Below, one piece after another: positions 10,259-21,695 of a DNA stretch of 64,000 bases. The DNA is from Amanita rubescens (Eukaryota > Basidiomycota > Agaricomycetes > Agaricales > Amanitaceae). Position 1 is the stretch's first letter, and each line of letters begins with the position of its first letter. Location: positions 62,001 to 126,000 of the forward strand of contig WION01000026.1 of assembly GCA_015039365.1 (NCBI GenBank). The letters are read 5' to 3'. The position numbers and the translations under genes are program-made. Below the pieces are notes generated by a model. That model was not told where the DNA came from, did not search any database, and saw nothing but the letters and a program-made list of their open reading frames with translations.

Positions 10259-11300
10259 TCATCCGCTTCGACGTGGACTGCTTGGGGTTGTTGAGCAGCA
10301 TCCAGCAGTGGTAGAGGTACGGATGATCACGCAACTGGATAGACAAATGTAACGGGGTAGATTATGGCGTAGGTTGTGGGGAGGAAGAGCGAATAGGTTT
10401 GGGGGGTGCCAGTGAGAACGCGGGTGATGTTGTAGACATGGCAAGTTGGTCGTAGGGATATAGAGAAGTAGGCAAGGTTCCGGCTCTGGTGCGGATGTTA
10501 GATGGGTGAGTGCAAATGAGGGGAAAGATGGGCTCACGTTCGTAGTACAACGCCCCATTGAAATCGCATGAACTAGCCAATAGTGAGTGGAGGTGAGCGA
10601 AATCGTTGCGCGTGTATCGCCAACTTAGACTTGAAGCGGCCAGCTCAGATGTCTGTTGGTTCGCCTTGTCGAATCTCCCGGTAATCTGAGCTCGTCGACG
10701 TCCATGATAGAATCGCACATTGAATCCCTCATCAACTCTGCGAGTAGCACTTGTGAAGACTGGAGGGGGTCGATACATACGACTTTACGTGTCTTGTTAG
10801 CATACCGTCTCCAACAGGGAAAGGATCATACCGATGTCTCGCCAAAGCACTACGTCCATTGCTTGCACCATGCAAAGGATGATAAGGCGCCGCCGGGCTG
10901 GCACTGGCTAGTTGTGGAACATAAAGTTCGATTTGTTGAAATGGCTGAGTCTCGATGATTTCTGCGAGAAGATGGGGGAAGGGGTAAAAAATAGAAGCCA
11001 GACGCGTCGCTGTCGGCTCTGAGATATGATATGCGAGGTCATGGCGTTATCGAAGCCGGATCCTAGACCGTTCAGGGTTATGAGCGACAATTGAGAGGCA
11101 CTCAGAGCGAAGTGAGTGCTCGGCGGTGACGTGGCGATTATGTGGCATAGGAAAGCCGGACATGATCCAACGAGAGCTATTCCGGCCTGGGGCTATGCCT
11201 TGACCGCCTTCCTTACAGGAGCTGTGAAGCAAGCATGCCGTTCTCTTCTCGGAAGAGTAAAAGAAGCTACGCACAGACAAGCGGGTGCAACTGGGCACGA
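10259..11300 (-). CDS. unresolved candidate gene, no recognised domain
   Basis: A minus-strand frame at 10362-10778 (starting MYRPPPVFTSATRRVDEGF) and an upstream stretch reading AEIIETQPFQQIELYVPQL look more protein-like than their competitors, and a short intron could join them near 10780-10800. I recognise no family, signal peptide or membrane segment. Another minus frame at 9907-10095 (RPEVGRWFEAVQ...) may be a separate fragment. Boundaries are guesses. Confidence 0.25.
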
Positions 11301-11680
11301 TATGTGACCATCCACATCAAATAGCAGCACGCCAGAGTCAACATCAGGAATGTCCGCACCACACTACGCTCTGGTAAGTACATTTCGCGGGTTTGTGAGT
11401 GGCGACAGAACGTACACCTGGTTTGGACCTTTAGGCGTGAACTGTTACGACGATAACACCGACGAAGAGAATGGGGAACATCGAGGCCATGATGACGGTA
11501 TCAGGCCATGAGCGTGCGAAACACAGAAAGACAGTGCTACACGAACGAATTAATTGAATAATTAACTAGTGGTGCAGTACAGTCGAACGAAAGCTGATAA
11601 TTACACTACGGACATGTCCATAATAAATGTCCAAGTGGTCAAAAAAGCCTCTTCATCGGAGCTGATGATAGCTGTCAGAT

Positions 11681-13140
11681 TCAATCGTAGGCAGCCACAC
11701 CCTTCTTCTGGAATTCATCACCGAGTAAATCTTCCTCAATCTCCCGAACATCGTTGGCCATCACGTCCCAACTATCCGCGTACAACGCGCGAACGACTTC
11801 TTTTTCTACCCACTTCTCAACACGACCCCTTGGCACAGGTACCAGGCTGTATTCGATAGACAGAGCAGATAATGCTCCACCATATGCGTGCGATATGCCT
11901 TCACAAGTCATTATCAAGCGTGGCAGGAAGCGTGAAGAAGACCCACCAGTTACCAGTATCTATAATCATTAATGATAATCTTCCCCTTTACATCCTGATA
12001 CGATATTCTATTTCACGTCAACGCAGGAAACATGATTTGATTGGGTAGCATACCTGGAAATGTGGTGTATGCCCCATGATCATCCTTCTCGTCCCAGTCT
12101 TTCTCAGTACCTTGTCAACTTCATCGCAAACTTGTTCTTCCGAATGTCCCCGATACCAAAGAGGCCGTTGGCATCATACAGCTCTTCCTCTTCATCAGTG
12201 GTACCTGATAATCGGTCAGTCAGCAGATGTCGAGGTAAGAAGGCACAGGAGGTCATACTTGGTCGGGTATGGATGAGGCGGATGAGGAGGCGGTTTTTTT
12301 CTATGCTGCAGTTTTCAGAGTAAAGATGCTGACAACTCATTGATGCGAGAAGGGAATGGGGCTAGGTTGCTGTACGTTGGGGACAGTCCACCGTGCACGA
12401 AGGATAACGCCGTGCGGGATAATGGATGGTCTTGCACTTGATCATAGCCGTCCGATTCATCGCCGCTATTTTTCCCGCTTTGATCGTCAAAAGTAGACGC
12501 CGGGTACGGGGTATTCGGAGGGCCCATGGAAGGATGCAAAGGTAGGCGGAGTGCAGTAGTGTAGTTTGCGGCCCGGGTCTGGCCAATCCATCCAGTTGAA
12601 AGTATTATCTTCTATACTGCCAAAAGCCTCTATTTCGGTGGGGTATATATATCTTCCATGGTGGGTTGAGATGACACGTCAGACGCAACCGCAGCAAGTC
12701 TTACATCCAGTCGCCTAAACATCAAATGTATCTTAGAGCGGAACAACATATGAGAATAAAACGTACCTATAGATTCGTGATTGCCCAGCAGCGTTAGTAC
12801 TTACGCTCCATTATCTTAAATAACGGTATCGTGTCATCGCCTCTGACGAGAATGAGTATTCAATACGAGCGCCTAGACGCACTGCGGAGGGTCGCGCTCA
12901 CCGGTCTATGATATCGCCCGTCTGAACGGGTATGTCAACTTTTCCAGACCAATCGTCATAGTCCACCACACTAGAAAACTCCAACACACGTCTTGCATTC
13001 TGCTTTTTTGAGCCTACGCCGAGAACATGAACTACTGCTGAGGGGAGAGAGTTTCGTATCCGACTTGTTGTTGAGTTATCATCTATGCTCCGTGCGCCAG
13101 CGAGAACAAGCGAAAGGAAGACCGTGATGGTTGGTGGCTG
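11681..13140 (-). pseudogene. decayed Shewanella-like (SLP) metallophosphatase
   Basis: Recognisable family blocks occur in the right order: a signal-peptide-like TVFLSLVLAGARS without an in-frame ATG (about 13110), NARRVLEFSSVVD, VQTGDIIDR (about 12901-12925), GDDTIPLFKIMER after a 60-base intron, LLGNHE (about 12774-12795), FVHGGLSPTYSNLAPFP (about 12370-12400), RRMIMGHTPHF (about 12058), NIVSGC, and GISHAYGGALSALSIEYSL (about 11880). The first metal-binding motif GDxHG, expected just before NARRVL, reads as LGVGS. At least three places need a one-base shift (near 12630, 12165 and 11970), and the stretch between GDDT and GNHE is too short. Start loss, loss of a metal ligand and several frame breaks indicate a pseudogene; sequencing indels could explain only the frame breaks. 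Confidence 0.75.
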
Positions 13141-13231
13141 TGCGAGTCAAGCACAGTCATATGTTGATCATGATGATAGCATGATACAATAAACCACATC
13201 ACTACCGTTATACCCTATCGCGCCGTAACGC

Positions 13232-14821
13232 ATGGATAAAACGAGAGACTTGGAATGGTCTCGACAAACGCCGCCTACTATACCCAGTGACGGAGACGGA
13301 CAACTCGACATCTCATCAATAGGACGAACGAACAGACATCACTCTGAAGAAGAGCAGCTACATATTCGGAACGTTCTGCTGGCAGCAGAATCCCTGTTAC
13401 AGTCAGGGTCCGTAGATCGTGATCTGGGGCGAAGGGAGGAGACCGTGGACCTTATAGGCCGGTGCAAGATCGCTTTAGCGCCTCACAAAAGACTCCCATC
13501 CGACGTCTTGCGGTCCATAGTCCATTTTTGCGGCGAGGCACGCGTGAAATTCCCCCTAGGATCAAAGCCTGGCGGCATTGATCAGGATCTACGTCTCCTC
13601 CACATCACCCATGTCTGCTCTGCATGGCGGCAGCTTGCATTGGAAATGCCAGCATTGTGGAGCGACGTTTCTATATATCTAACATGGAGGGGGCATAACA
13701 AGACGCTGTCCGCCGCCAAACAATGGTTCGACCGTGCACAAGATACGCGCAGGGCATTATTCGTTGATTTCGATGAGGGAGAGAGAAGCCCGCATTTGAA
13801 TGACTTGTGGGAGCAGCTACTCGAATTCATGGCTCAGTATCGGCTAGAAGAATTGGAGTTGGTGTATCCTATCAACCATGTAGCGTTGAAGCTCCCAGAC
13901 CACGTCTGGCCGTCGATCGAACGCTTATTTCTGAGGCACGAGGGGGATGGGTCTTCCCATGGGTGGCAACAGCTTTTTTCTAACTTCGGGAAACTTTCCA
14001 ATCTCAGACATTTAAATATATTCGGCTCTTACCATCTCCATGGTATGGATCAAATCGTACCATGGCATCAGCTACGGGCGTTCCAGTTAGGGGCGCTTTG
14101 GGAGGGTCCAATAACACCCTCATCATGTCTCAATGTGCTCCGTCAGTGCCGATTACTTGAATATTGCCTCATAACGTTATCGGAAGAATCATCGTTCACA
14201 TCTACTGTCATTCCCACGAAGGAAAAAATTGTTCTCGCCGACATGGATCATTTCGAAGTGCGATTTCGGGATGGTTTAGCGGTATCATCGTTCCTCAAGC
14301 CACTTATCATGTCTAATATTACTACACTTATCCTCAGGCGAGCGGTCACTATGGGAGTCTCCCCTGAATTAAACTGTGATATGTCTGCACTGTTTGACAT
14401 TATCCAGCGCTCAGGAGGAATGCGTCGCATTCGCCGCCTAGGGATTGACACTTCTGTTAGGCTCGATATCGGTGTTTTACTGGAACTTCTACCCTCATTG
14501 GACACGATTTCTATCCAATCCGGACATCTCAGTGACAATACTATAAAACGATTGTCGAACGGCAAGCTTGGGCCTTGGTTATGCAACATTTCTTTGGATG
14601 TCCTGCATGATGCAGATCAGATACTGTCAATGGTGGAATCGCGCTATCACCACGCAACCCAGTCTCCTGATAGTGAGCAGATCGAGGATACGCTTTGTCC
14701 ATTCAAGTACATATCAATTGCCTGCACGGCTACGGCCAAAAAATGGTTGTATCGCAACAGGATCGAATTATTATCTGAGAAATGCGATGCTAGCATCCGT
14801 TTGGGTATTTACTATGACTAG
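13232..14821 (+). CDS. F-box domain protein
   Basis: A single uninterrupted frame of 529 residues. The F-box lies around residues 86-150: RLPSDVLRSIVHFCGE, then LLHITHVCSAWRQLALEMPALWSDVSI, the standard agaricomycete F-box layout. The region after it has leucine-rich stretches with regular spacing (LEELELVYP, IERLFLRHE, LRHLNIFGSY, ITTLILRRA), consistent with degenerate LRR-like substrate-binding repeats. Such proteins act as substrate adaptors of SCF ubiquitin ligases; Agaricomycetes have hundreds and the substrate cannot be guessed. The region before the F-box is polar and rich in charged residues. Confidence 0.85.
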   Translation: MDKTRDLEWSRQTPPTIPSDGDGQLDISSIGRTNRHHSEEEQLHIRNVLLAAESLLQSGSVDRDLGRREETVDLIGRCKIALAPHKRLPSDVLRSIVHFCGEARVKFPLGSKPGGIDQDLRLLHITHVCSAWRQLALEMPALWSDVSIYLTWRGHNKTLSAAKQWFDRAQDTRRALFVDFDEGERSPHLNDLWEQLLEFMAQYRLEELELVYPINHVALKLPDHVWPSIERLFLRHEGDGSSHGWQQLFSNFGKLSNLRHLNIFGSYHLHGMDQIVPWHQLRAFQLGALWEGPITPSSCLNVLRQCRLLEYCLITLSEESSFTSTVIPTKEKIVLADMDHFEVRFRDGLAVSSFLKPLIMSNITTLILRRAVTMGVSPELNCDMSALFDIIQRSGGMRRIRRLGIDTSVRLDIGVLLELLPSLDTISIQSGHLSDNTIKRLSNGKLGPWLCNISLDVLHDADQILSMVESRYHHATQSPDSEQIEDTLCPFKYISIACTATAKKWLYRNRIELLSEKCDASIRLGIYYD

Positions 14822-15268
14822 ATGAATAAGGATATGAAGAATAGGGGTCAAGCGATGATTTCCAAATGTACTTATTAAGAATCTTAGTGTTGACATTGGC
14901 TCGGGTACTATAGCCTGAGCCTTAGCCGAGCCAAGCTGGAGCCTTTGAAATTGGGAAGCCACTCTTAGTATTGGCTTGGCTTCTTTTGGCAGCTGCTCAG
15001 GCGTGCTTGGAGCTCATCCTCTCCACCTCATCTACATGCCTGCCTTTCCTCCCTGCCACACTGAGGAGTCCTAGATGGTGTTGATATTTATTGGTTGGAA
15101 CATTTGATGAATTCCCCAATGATGTTTAAACATGTGAACCTGTCTTGTGTGTGTTGTGAAGAGTGAGACTTTGATTACATATCTACTCATGTGACACTAC
15201 AACAAATGGAAGGCATGTGGAAAGGAGATATCTTTGTGTACATCAGAAGCACTGGCAAACAGGATAAT
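14822..15268. other. intergenic between convergent genes
   Basis: Convergent 3' ends of the F-box gene and the GTPase gene. Nothing recognisable. Base composition becomes AT-richer from about 15050. Confidence 0.5.
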
Positions 15269-18200
15269 TCATGTGGTGGATGGTGCTACCCACCCTAAGC
15301 ATGTGCTCAGGCATTGCATGAATAAATAAGTGAAACTCATACCATCAACATGGAGAACCTGTTGGAAGAGGAATTCCTTCTTCAAAGGCCACTCCAAATT
15401 TGCACTTTCAGCAGTAATCTCAGCCTTCAATTTCTGAAAGACCCCTTTTGTTTTGCTTTGATACAAAGCTTCCAGAACTGAAGAAACAAATGGCTTCTTA
15501 ATCCAAAACGATAGTTTAGCAATAGTGACAAATGCTTGAAAGTGTTAGTATAGGCAGGGATTTGATCAACATGGAATAATTTACAAATTAAGACTTGCAA
15601 GGCTGTATGCCTCTTCAAGTAACAATGTCAGTTTGTCATCAAAAAAGAAAGAGGAACCCATACAGCTTCTGAGAATGTGTCTGATTGTTCTCCAAACAAG
15701 GATAACAGCTCATGCTAACTATTAGGGGGAAAATTCAATATAGCACTAAACCTACACACTGTCATATAAATTAATATTTCCTTTGATATTTCCTCCACTG
15801 ACATCACTCACCTGCAATGCAGAAAAGGTAGAGAAATGAGCTCAAGGCATGAAATGGTTAGAGCTAAAATGATATCTTACGAGCTATGAAAGATAGTAAT
15901 ATCAGAAAAACAGAAGGAATAAAGCTGTGCCACATTCTTACTTTCTGGTAAACAAATGAAGGAAACCAGTTATAATGAGACTGGGTTCCCAGAAAACATG
16001 TGATGTCATGCTCACTTCCTATTGTGCATAGGCAAAGACATGATGAGGTTTGATCATCTTTCTAAAAAAATGCCTCACTTGCTGTTAGGTAGAGATGTAA
16101 TGAAACTGCTTTCAGACATTGTGCAAATCTACTTACATACTGCCCATCAGAGGTACAATGCAATCAGACTGCTTCCAGAAAATGTTGAGTATCACTCACT
16201 TCCTGTTGGTTCTGCAAGAGGATGTGGTGAGGTTACCTTTCACAAAAATGTAGAATCTGATTCACTCTCTGTTGGTCACAGGATAACACATAATAAGATT
16301 TTGCCAAAGATCCAAGAATGCACATGGTCACTGACTGACTGTTGGTCATGGAAAATTGTGACAAGACTGCCTTGTAGAAATGGTGGAATGCAACTCACTG
16401 CCTGTGGGTAATTGAAAGAATTTGATAAGGTTGCCTTTCAAACAATGCACAGTGGCATCCTCACTGACTGTTGGTCATAGAAAAAGATGACATGAGACTG
16501 CCTTCTGAAAAGGAATGGTACTGATTCACTCACAAGCTTTTGGTCACAGATAAAGGTGCTTATTTAAAAAAAAGTACATGCAATGTCACTTACTGTCTGT
16601 TTGTGATGAGAAATGATGTGATGAGACTTCTTAAGCAGGAACATGAGCATTGTCACCCACTGCCTGTTTATTTTGAAAATAAAAAGTGATGTGACTGCTT
16701 TCTGGAAATGTGCAATGATGGTAACCTACATACTGTTGGTCATAGAAAAAATTTGTAATTACACTGCCTTCATGAATATATACAATCTGGCTCACATGCT
16801 ATTGCCATAGGTGAGACTTCCTTTTCAATCAAATGTGTGATATGACTCACAGACTACCATGACAAAAGATGTGATGAAAATGCCCTGCAGAAAAATGTGC
16901 AATGTGACTTACTACCTGTTGGAAATGGGGGAGAAATGATAATAAGATTGATTTTCAAACAAAATTGTCATCTCTCACATGCTGTTGGTCACAAGAAAAA
17001 AATGTGAGGAGTGTCTTTCAGAAATATGTGCAATCCCCCCACCTGCTGTTGGTCATAGGAAAAGATGAGTGAGATTCCCTTTCAAACATGTGTAATGTCA
17101 CTCACATACTATTGTCATAAAAAAATGTGGCAAGAGTGCCTTTCAAAAATAGGCATTGTCACTCACAAACTGTTAGTTATAGGGAAATGATGATGAGACC
17201 ACATTTCAGAAACATGTGAAATATCACTAACTGTCTGATGTTGGGAGAATGTGAGAATGTCTTTCAAAAATGTGTAATGTGACACTCACAGACTGTTGAA
17301 CACAGGAACATGAGATTGCTTTCCATAAAGTGTGATTTCACTCACTCCCTTTAGCAATGAGAAAAAGAGTAATGAGACATTTGGAATGTCATGTACTACA
17401 ATGGAGTCACTCACTCCCTGTTAGTAGTTGTAGGGTAAATGAGACCACCTTTCATAAAACTGTGCAATGTCACCCACTGTCTGTTGGTGATAATATGCAA
17501 GGCTGACATTCAGAAACCAACACAATGTGACTTACTCGCTGTTAGTCATAGGAAAATATGTCACTAATCTCTCTTGATGAGACCTCAGATCCCACTTACT
17601 TTCTAGTATTTGCCATAAACAGCTATTCTCAAAGATGTGCAATTCAACAACCCACAATCTGTTGCACATAAGGTTGCAATGATTTTCCTAGCAGCTAAGT
17701 GATCAGAATTGCTTACTTCCTGTTGGTTATGCCATCAGGCCTGATATGGGAGAGTAGTGTTATGTACCTACTTTCTGGTGGTTATAGGATGAGATATGTA
17801 TGATGAGACCACCACTCAGCACAAATGACACCTACATCCTTTTGGTTGTGAGATAAAATTGGATCAGGGTTTGATGAACTAAACTTACTACCTGTTGTTC
17901 ATGGGGTAGGATGGGATTGACATTGGCAAGGTATCAGTATATAGTGTCACTTACATCCTGTTATTCATCAGATGACATCTGATGAGATCTTGAAAATAAA
18001 TAAAGTATGTCACCAACTTTCTGTTACCATTGGATCAAGTCTAATCAAGGACAAAACATGGGTACTGCTCACTTTCTTTATGTAGCAACAATGGTAAAGT
18101 GAGTGCTACATGGAAAGTGGTTTTGCTCACTCCCTGTTGATTATAGGATAGAAGGTGACAATACTGAAAGATTTCTGATAAAGCACATTAACTCACTTTC

Positions 18201-19985
18201 TGTTGACCACATATTGCAGCATGAGATGATCTGCTGGTAATATCACCCACCTTCTGTGAAATATGTAAGACTGCTGAGGATCAAAGTGAGCTACATATGT
18301 ATGACCTACAAACTATTGTTTCTAAGACAAGACATCAAATACATGCTAGTTTAGTATTGCTCACCCACTGTTATCTATGTCATCAGATCTTGCAACAGAC
18401 AATTTATCACAACCCACCTGTATTTCATCTAGCTCCTCAGACATCTAGAGTCCCATACATTTGACTTTCACTCAAAATATGTAATTAAAGTATTACTTAC
18501 TTGCTGTTGCACATTTTTACACACAAAGTTGATTATTTCATATGAAAATGCCTACTTGTCTATCCACCTATTCCCAATTCAGCTTTGCTGATATCAACAT
18601 GTTTGGCAAAATGTGCTTTACCCAGAAATGGGGGAATTTGGAAAACACTCCAAGAACAACATCATTCCATTTGAGCTTGTTAAGCAAGATATGTCTGAAC
18701 AAGGTCAATATTTCTGCATGGGATTTCAAATGTCACACTCACCGGATTGCAGATCTAACACAGAGATCAAGATTATTCATTTGTGTTGAGATGAACAGCT
18801 GTTGTATGCTGATATCATCAATTGCTTCAGCAGTGTGCTGAGTCAATTCAGGACAATTATTCTCTTCTAAATCCATGTCTATTGGACAACATCATGAGCA
18901 TTTTTTCAAGGACGGGATGTTCACTATTCTCACCTTCCAATCGCACAAAGGCCTTTGGAGGGTACTTAGTATCCAACACTTTAGGAAGATAAACTGTCTG
19001 AAAAATGCTTTCAGCCATTTGTCTGGCCTTTTCCCACTTATCTTCATCCTCTGTATCAGACAAATTGGCACTTTCATTGATTACTTGACCATCAAATTTG
19101 GTGAATACAACCACCAAAGGTACTGTAAAGGTGGTTAGTCCATTGTAAATTTTTTGTATTTGATTAATGGAAAGGAGGATCAACAGAGGTGATTTGCCTG
19201 ACCCAACCCAAGAGTCAAGACATTCCCAGAGAAACTTACCTTTGCCTGTCCCTTTACAGAAGAACTCAAGTTCTGCTGGTAAAATGGGACGAGGGCTGTC
19301 CATTGGTATACAGTACCTGCAAGAGACTTCATCAGCTAGTTATGTAAAGAACCAGTGAAGCATGATACCAAATTGCATGTAACTGATATTTCAACTCAAT
19401 TTCAGCAGATCTCTTCTCAATGAACTCCTGAACAATGTTTAATTCCTCATTTGAACCAGATTCAAATCCCCGAGAATCATGGAAGATGAAATTACTTCCT
19501 GGGTATGTAATTTGATGTTCAATATCATGTAGGCCTCTCTGTCATTGCTGCAATTAATGGGTATATACAAATGCTATCCTTTGACTGACCTCAATTGATG
19601 GCATCAAATGTATCACAGACTTTTGAAGCAGTTCACCTGCAGGAGGCTCAATAGTTGGAGAAGGCATAAAAACCAACCCAACTTACCATCCTTGTCATAT
19701 ATGATGGGCTCTGTCCCCTTTGCTACACCACAGACCTTTTCAAGGATGGTTGTCTTGCCTGCATTAGCCCTCCCAATCACGAGGATACGAAAATGTGGGC
19801 ATTCATATCGCTCTCTGAGAATTTTAACATGTGTCTCGTCTTTACCTGATATGTGCACATCAAATATTGGCAATGTCAAGATACATAATGGACCTACTAC
19901 TTGATGACTCAATAGTACTAGCTGTAGTTGCCATCACTGTTGTTTTGTGGTAGGTAATGGGAATCTGTGATTGTCTGTTGGGCAT
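15269..19985 (-). CDS. GTPase-domain (G domain, P-loop) protein with an extreme intron array
   Basis: Starts MPNRQSQIPITYHKTT at 19985. The G domain reads across several exons: HVKILRERYECPHFRILVIG, then the P-loop GRANAGKTT (about 19745-19775), IIYDKDG, a G3-type DSRGFES (about 19465), and the G4 motif FTKFD (about 19095). This is the AIG1/TRAFAC-like G-domain family common in Agaricomycetes. After the G domain come ISTQMNNLDLCVRSAI and FSKFPHFW (about 18640), then a 27-base exon (18418-18444) encoding MSEELDEIQ, embedded in 42 single-codon exons between 18503 and 15881. All junctions are phase 0. Normal exons resume with TIAKLSFWIKKPFVSSVLEALYQ and EFLFQQVLHVDG, ending at the stop 15269-15271. 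The exon joins between 15880 and 15560 are not resolved. Substrate and role are unknown. Confidence 0.75.
15881..18503 (-). other. array of 42 three-base exons separated by short introns
   Basis: On the minus strand every unit is AG, three bases, GT: intron ends are mostly (A)ACAG or TAG, and donors are mostly GTGAGT, GTAAGT or GTGGGT. Lowest base of each three-base exon: 18501, 18365, 18310, 18251, 18197, 18131, 18073, 18018, 17955, 17889, 17836, 17772, 17717, 17656, 17600, 17536, 17478, 17415, 17346, 17290, 17232, 17167, 17106, 17043, 16979, 16913, 16851, 16796, 16730, 16661, 16594, 16534, 16465, 16399, 16336, 16266, 16200, 16137, 16079, 16016, 15942, 15881. The only longer exon inside is 18418-18444. 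By my count the introns between neighbouring exons run from 50 to 71 bases. None of the 42 codons is a stop. The introns resemble each other along their length (a GACATTGCACA... and TCTCATC... core). At 18018 and 16336 a second placement of the exon is possible, also three bases long. Confidence 0.85.
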
Positions 19986-21695
19986 GACTCGAGTGATGTG
20001 GGGCTCAAAATAAAGAACAATAGACTAGTATACCTTCAGAACCAAGCGCGTGAAGCAAGAACTGGAACAGTGGGTCTTGGTCTCGACAAAAGCAGCTGGT
20101 AGATGATGTACTGGGACCCTGGACCAAAGGATCAGCAGACTGATGCAATGACAATTCGTGTAGTGGCTCAACATACCAGAATGCGGGGCAATTGATGTTG
20201 TATTCAAGTTGGGCTAAGGCTGTAGATCAGAGAGATAAAGAGATAATCGGGTGTGTCAGACCTACTAGGTGACCGTGCGACAGGCAACAGATTATCAGAT
20301 ATGTAAGAAATGGTGCGCTTTGTCAATCGGACTTGTGGGCGCGAGGCGATGTTAGTGGCGCGCGGTGGTCAAAGAATTGAGTGCGTGCAGGCAGAGGACG
20401 GTCGCCCATATTTGGACAAATTCTCCTGCGCGACGTCACGTCACGCGTCACTCTCCAAGTTCTGCGTTCTGGATTGCGGACTCGCCGGCCGTGTTTCTCG
20501 ACTACAGGAGATGGAGCGGAAAGAGAGAGATCTGAATGGGCGCGTAGTACGGCACGCTCGTGAAGGTATTGTTGCCCTTTTTCGTATGCGCATAATGGTG
20601 CGCTGACTCGTTGCTTCTATAGGCTACAAACCCAGATCGATCCAGGCTGTCCTACCACGCGCTCGCCCCATCCATCCCCCATTTCCGTGACCTCAAGGAA
20701 GGGATGAAGAAGGGGAGGACTGGCAGACGACTTGTGGGCCATTGCCAGCGTTCTCCACCCGGTCACACGACGCGCAAAGTTCATATCCTGGCCCTTCAAT
20801 TTCCAACCTGATCGTCCCATTTACCGAAAGAGTGACACTCATTCATCATCACCCGCTATCCCTCGATCGCACCATGGGCAATGCTAAGGCTCTCTACCCA
20901 GGTACATCCACAAGCCGTCACCCTGCTCGCTTAATCTGATGATATTCGACAGTATTATGCACAACAAGGATGAACCGGCCTCTCTGCCAAGCAATGGTGG
21001 GAGTGCGTCACGATGAATTGAAAAACGAGGGTTATGGGTTCTGTGACGTACGAAAGTTCTTATCTTATGCATGCCTAGGCTCATCCACTTCCGCAGGCCT
21101 CACATCTTCCATCCAGACCCAGCACCTTCCCACCACCCAGATAGTGACCCAACCGGCCCTTTGACCCCGTATTCCCCTCTATAAATGAGGAAGGTTAGGA
21201 AAGCGAGGGGAGATGTGCGACTCGTTCCCACTTACCCTAATGTACAATCAAAAACCCGCGAAACTCAACAGTATGCCATATATATCCTCTTCGCTCTTTT
21301 TTGTTTAATCTGATCTCTCGTTTTCCCTCTTCAAGATCGACCATCCACAACCAAGTCAGCGAGGAAATGATCGCCCGCAGATGTGAAGTATGGGTACGGG
21401 ATATCAGCAAGGGACGCTGAACCGCGTGGATCGGAGATGTGCATGTGGATCAGTCAACGCATATATTGGAATGTATGACAATACTATTTGTATCCCTCAT
21501 GTTCAAATCTATCCTTGCGCCTCATTGCTGCTCGGTAGGGAGGGAAAGGTTCAAGTTGTCCGACTCCTTGTTGATGCGTTCGTCGAAAATGGTGTCAGTG
21601 ACCGCTATTCCTTGATGCCTCCATGAGCCGCGCCGACGCTCTCTAACGCATGGAAACTTGACTCGCATGGATACCTTTCCGATTCCGGAAGCCCG
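19986..21695. other. intergenic; possible tiny gene near 20874
   Basis: Holds the upstream regions of the GTPase gene and the plus-strand phosphatase. An ATG in good context at 20874 is followed by a short exon (MGNAKALYP) and an intron-like gtacat...gacag, but the continuation has no recognised family. A TATA-like ctataaatgag lies at about 21178, the probable promoter of the phosphatase. Confidence 0.4.

Noticed and set aside
15881..18503. CRISPR-like or simple minisatellite array
   Set aside because: Units of about 60 bases with variable triplets look regular at first, but unit length varies, the constant parts are splice sites, exactly three bases vary between them, and it lies inside a spliced gene.
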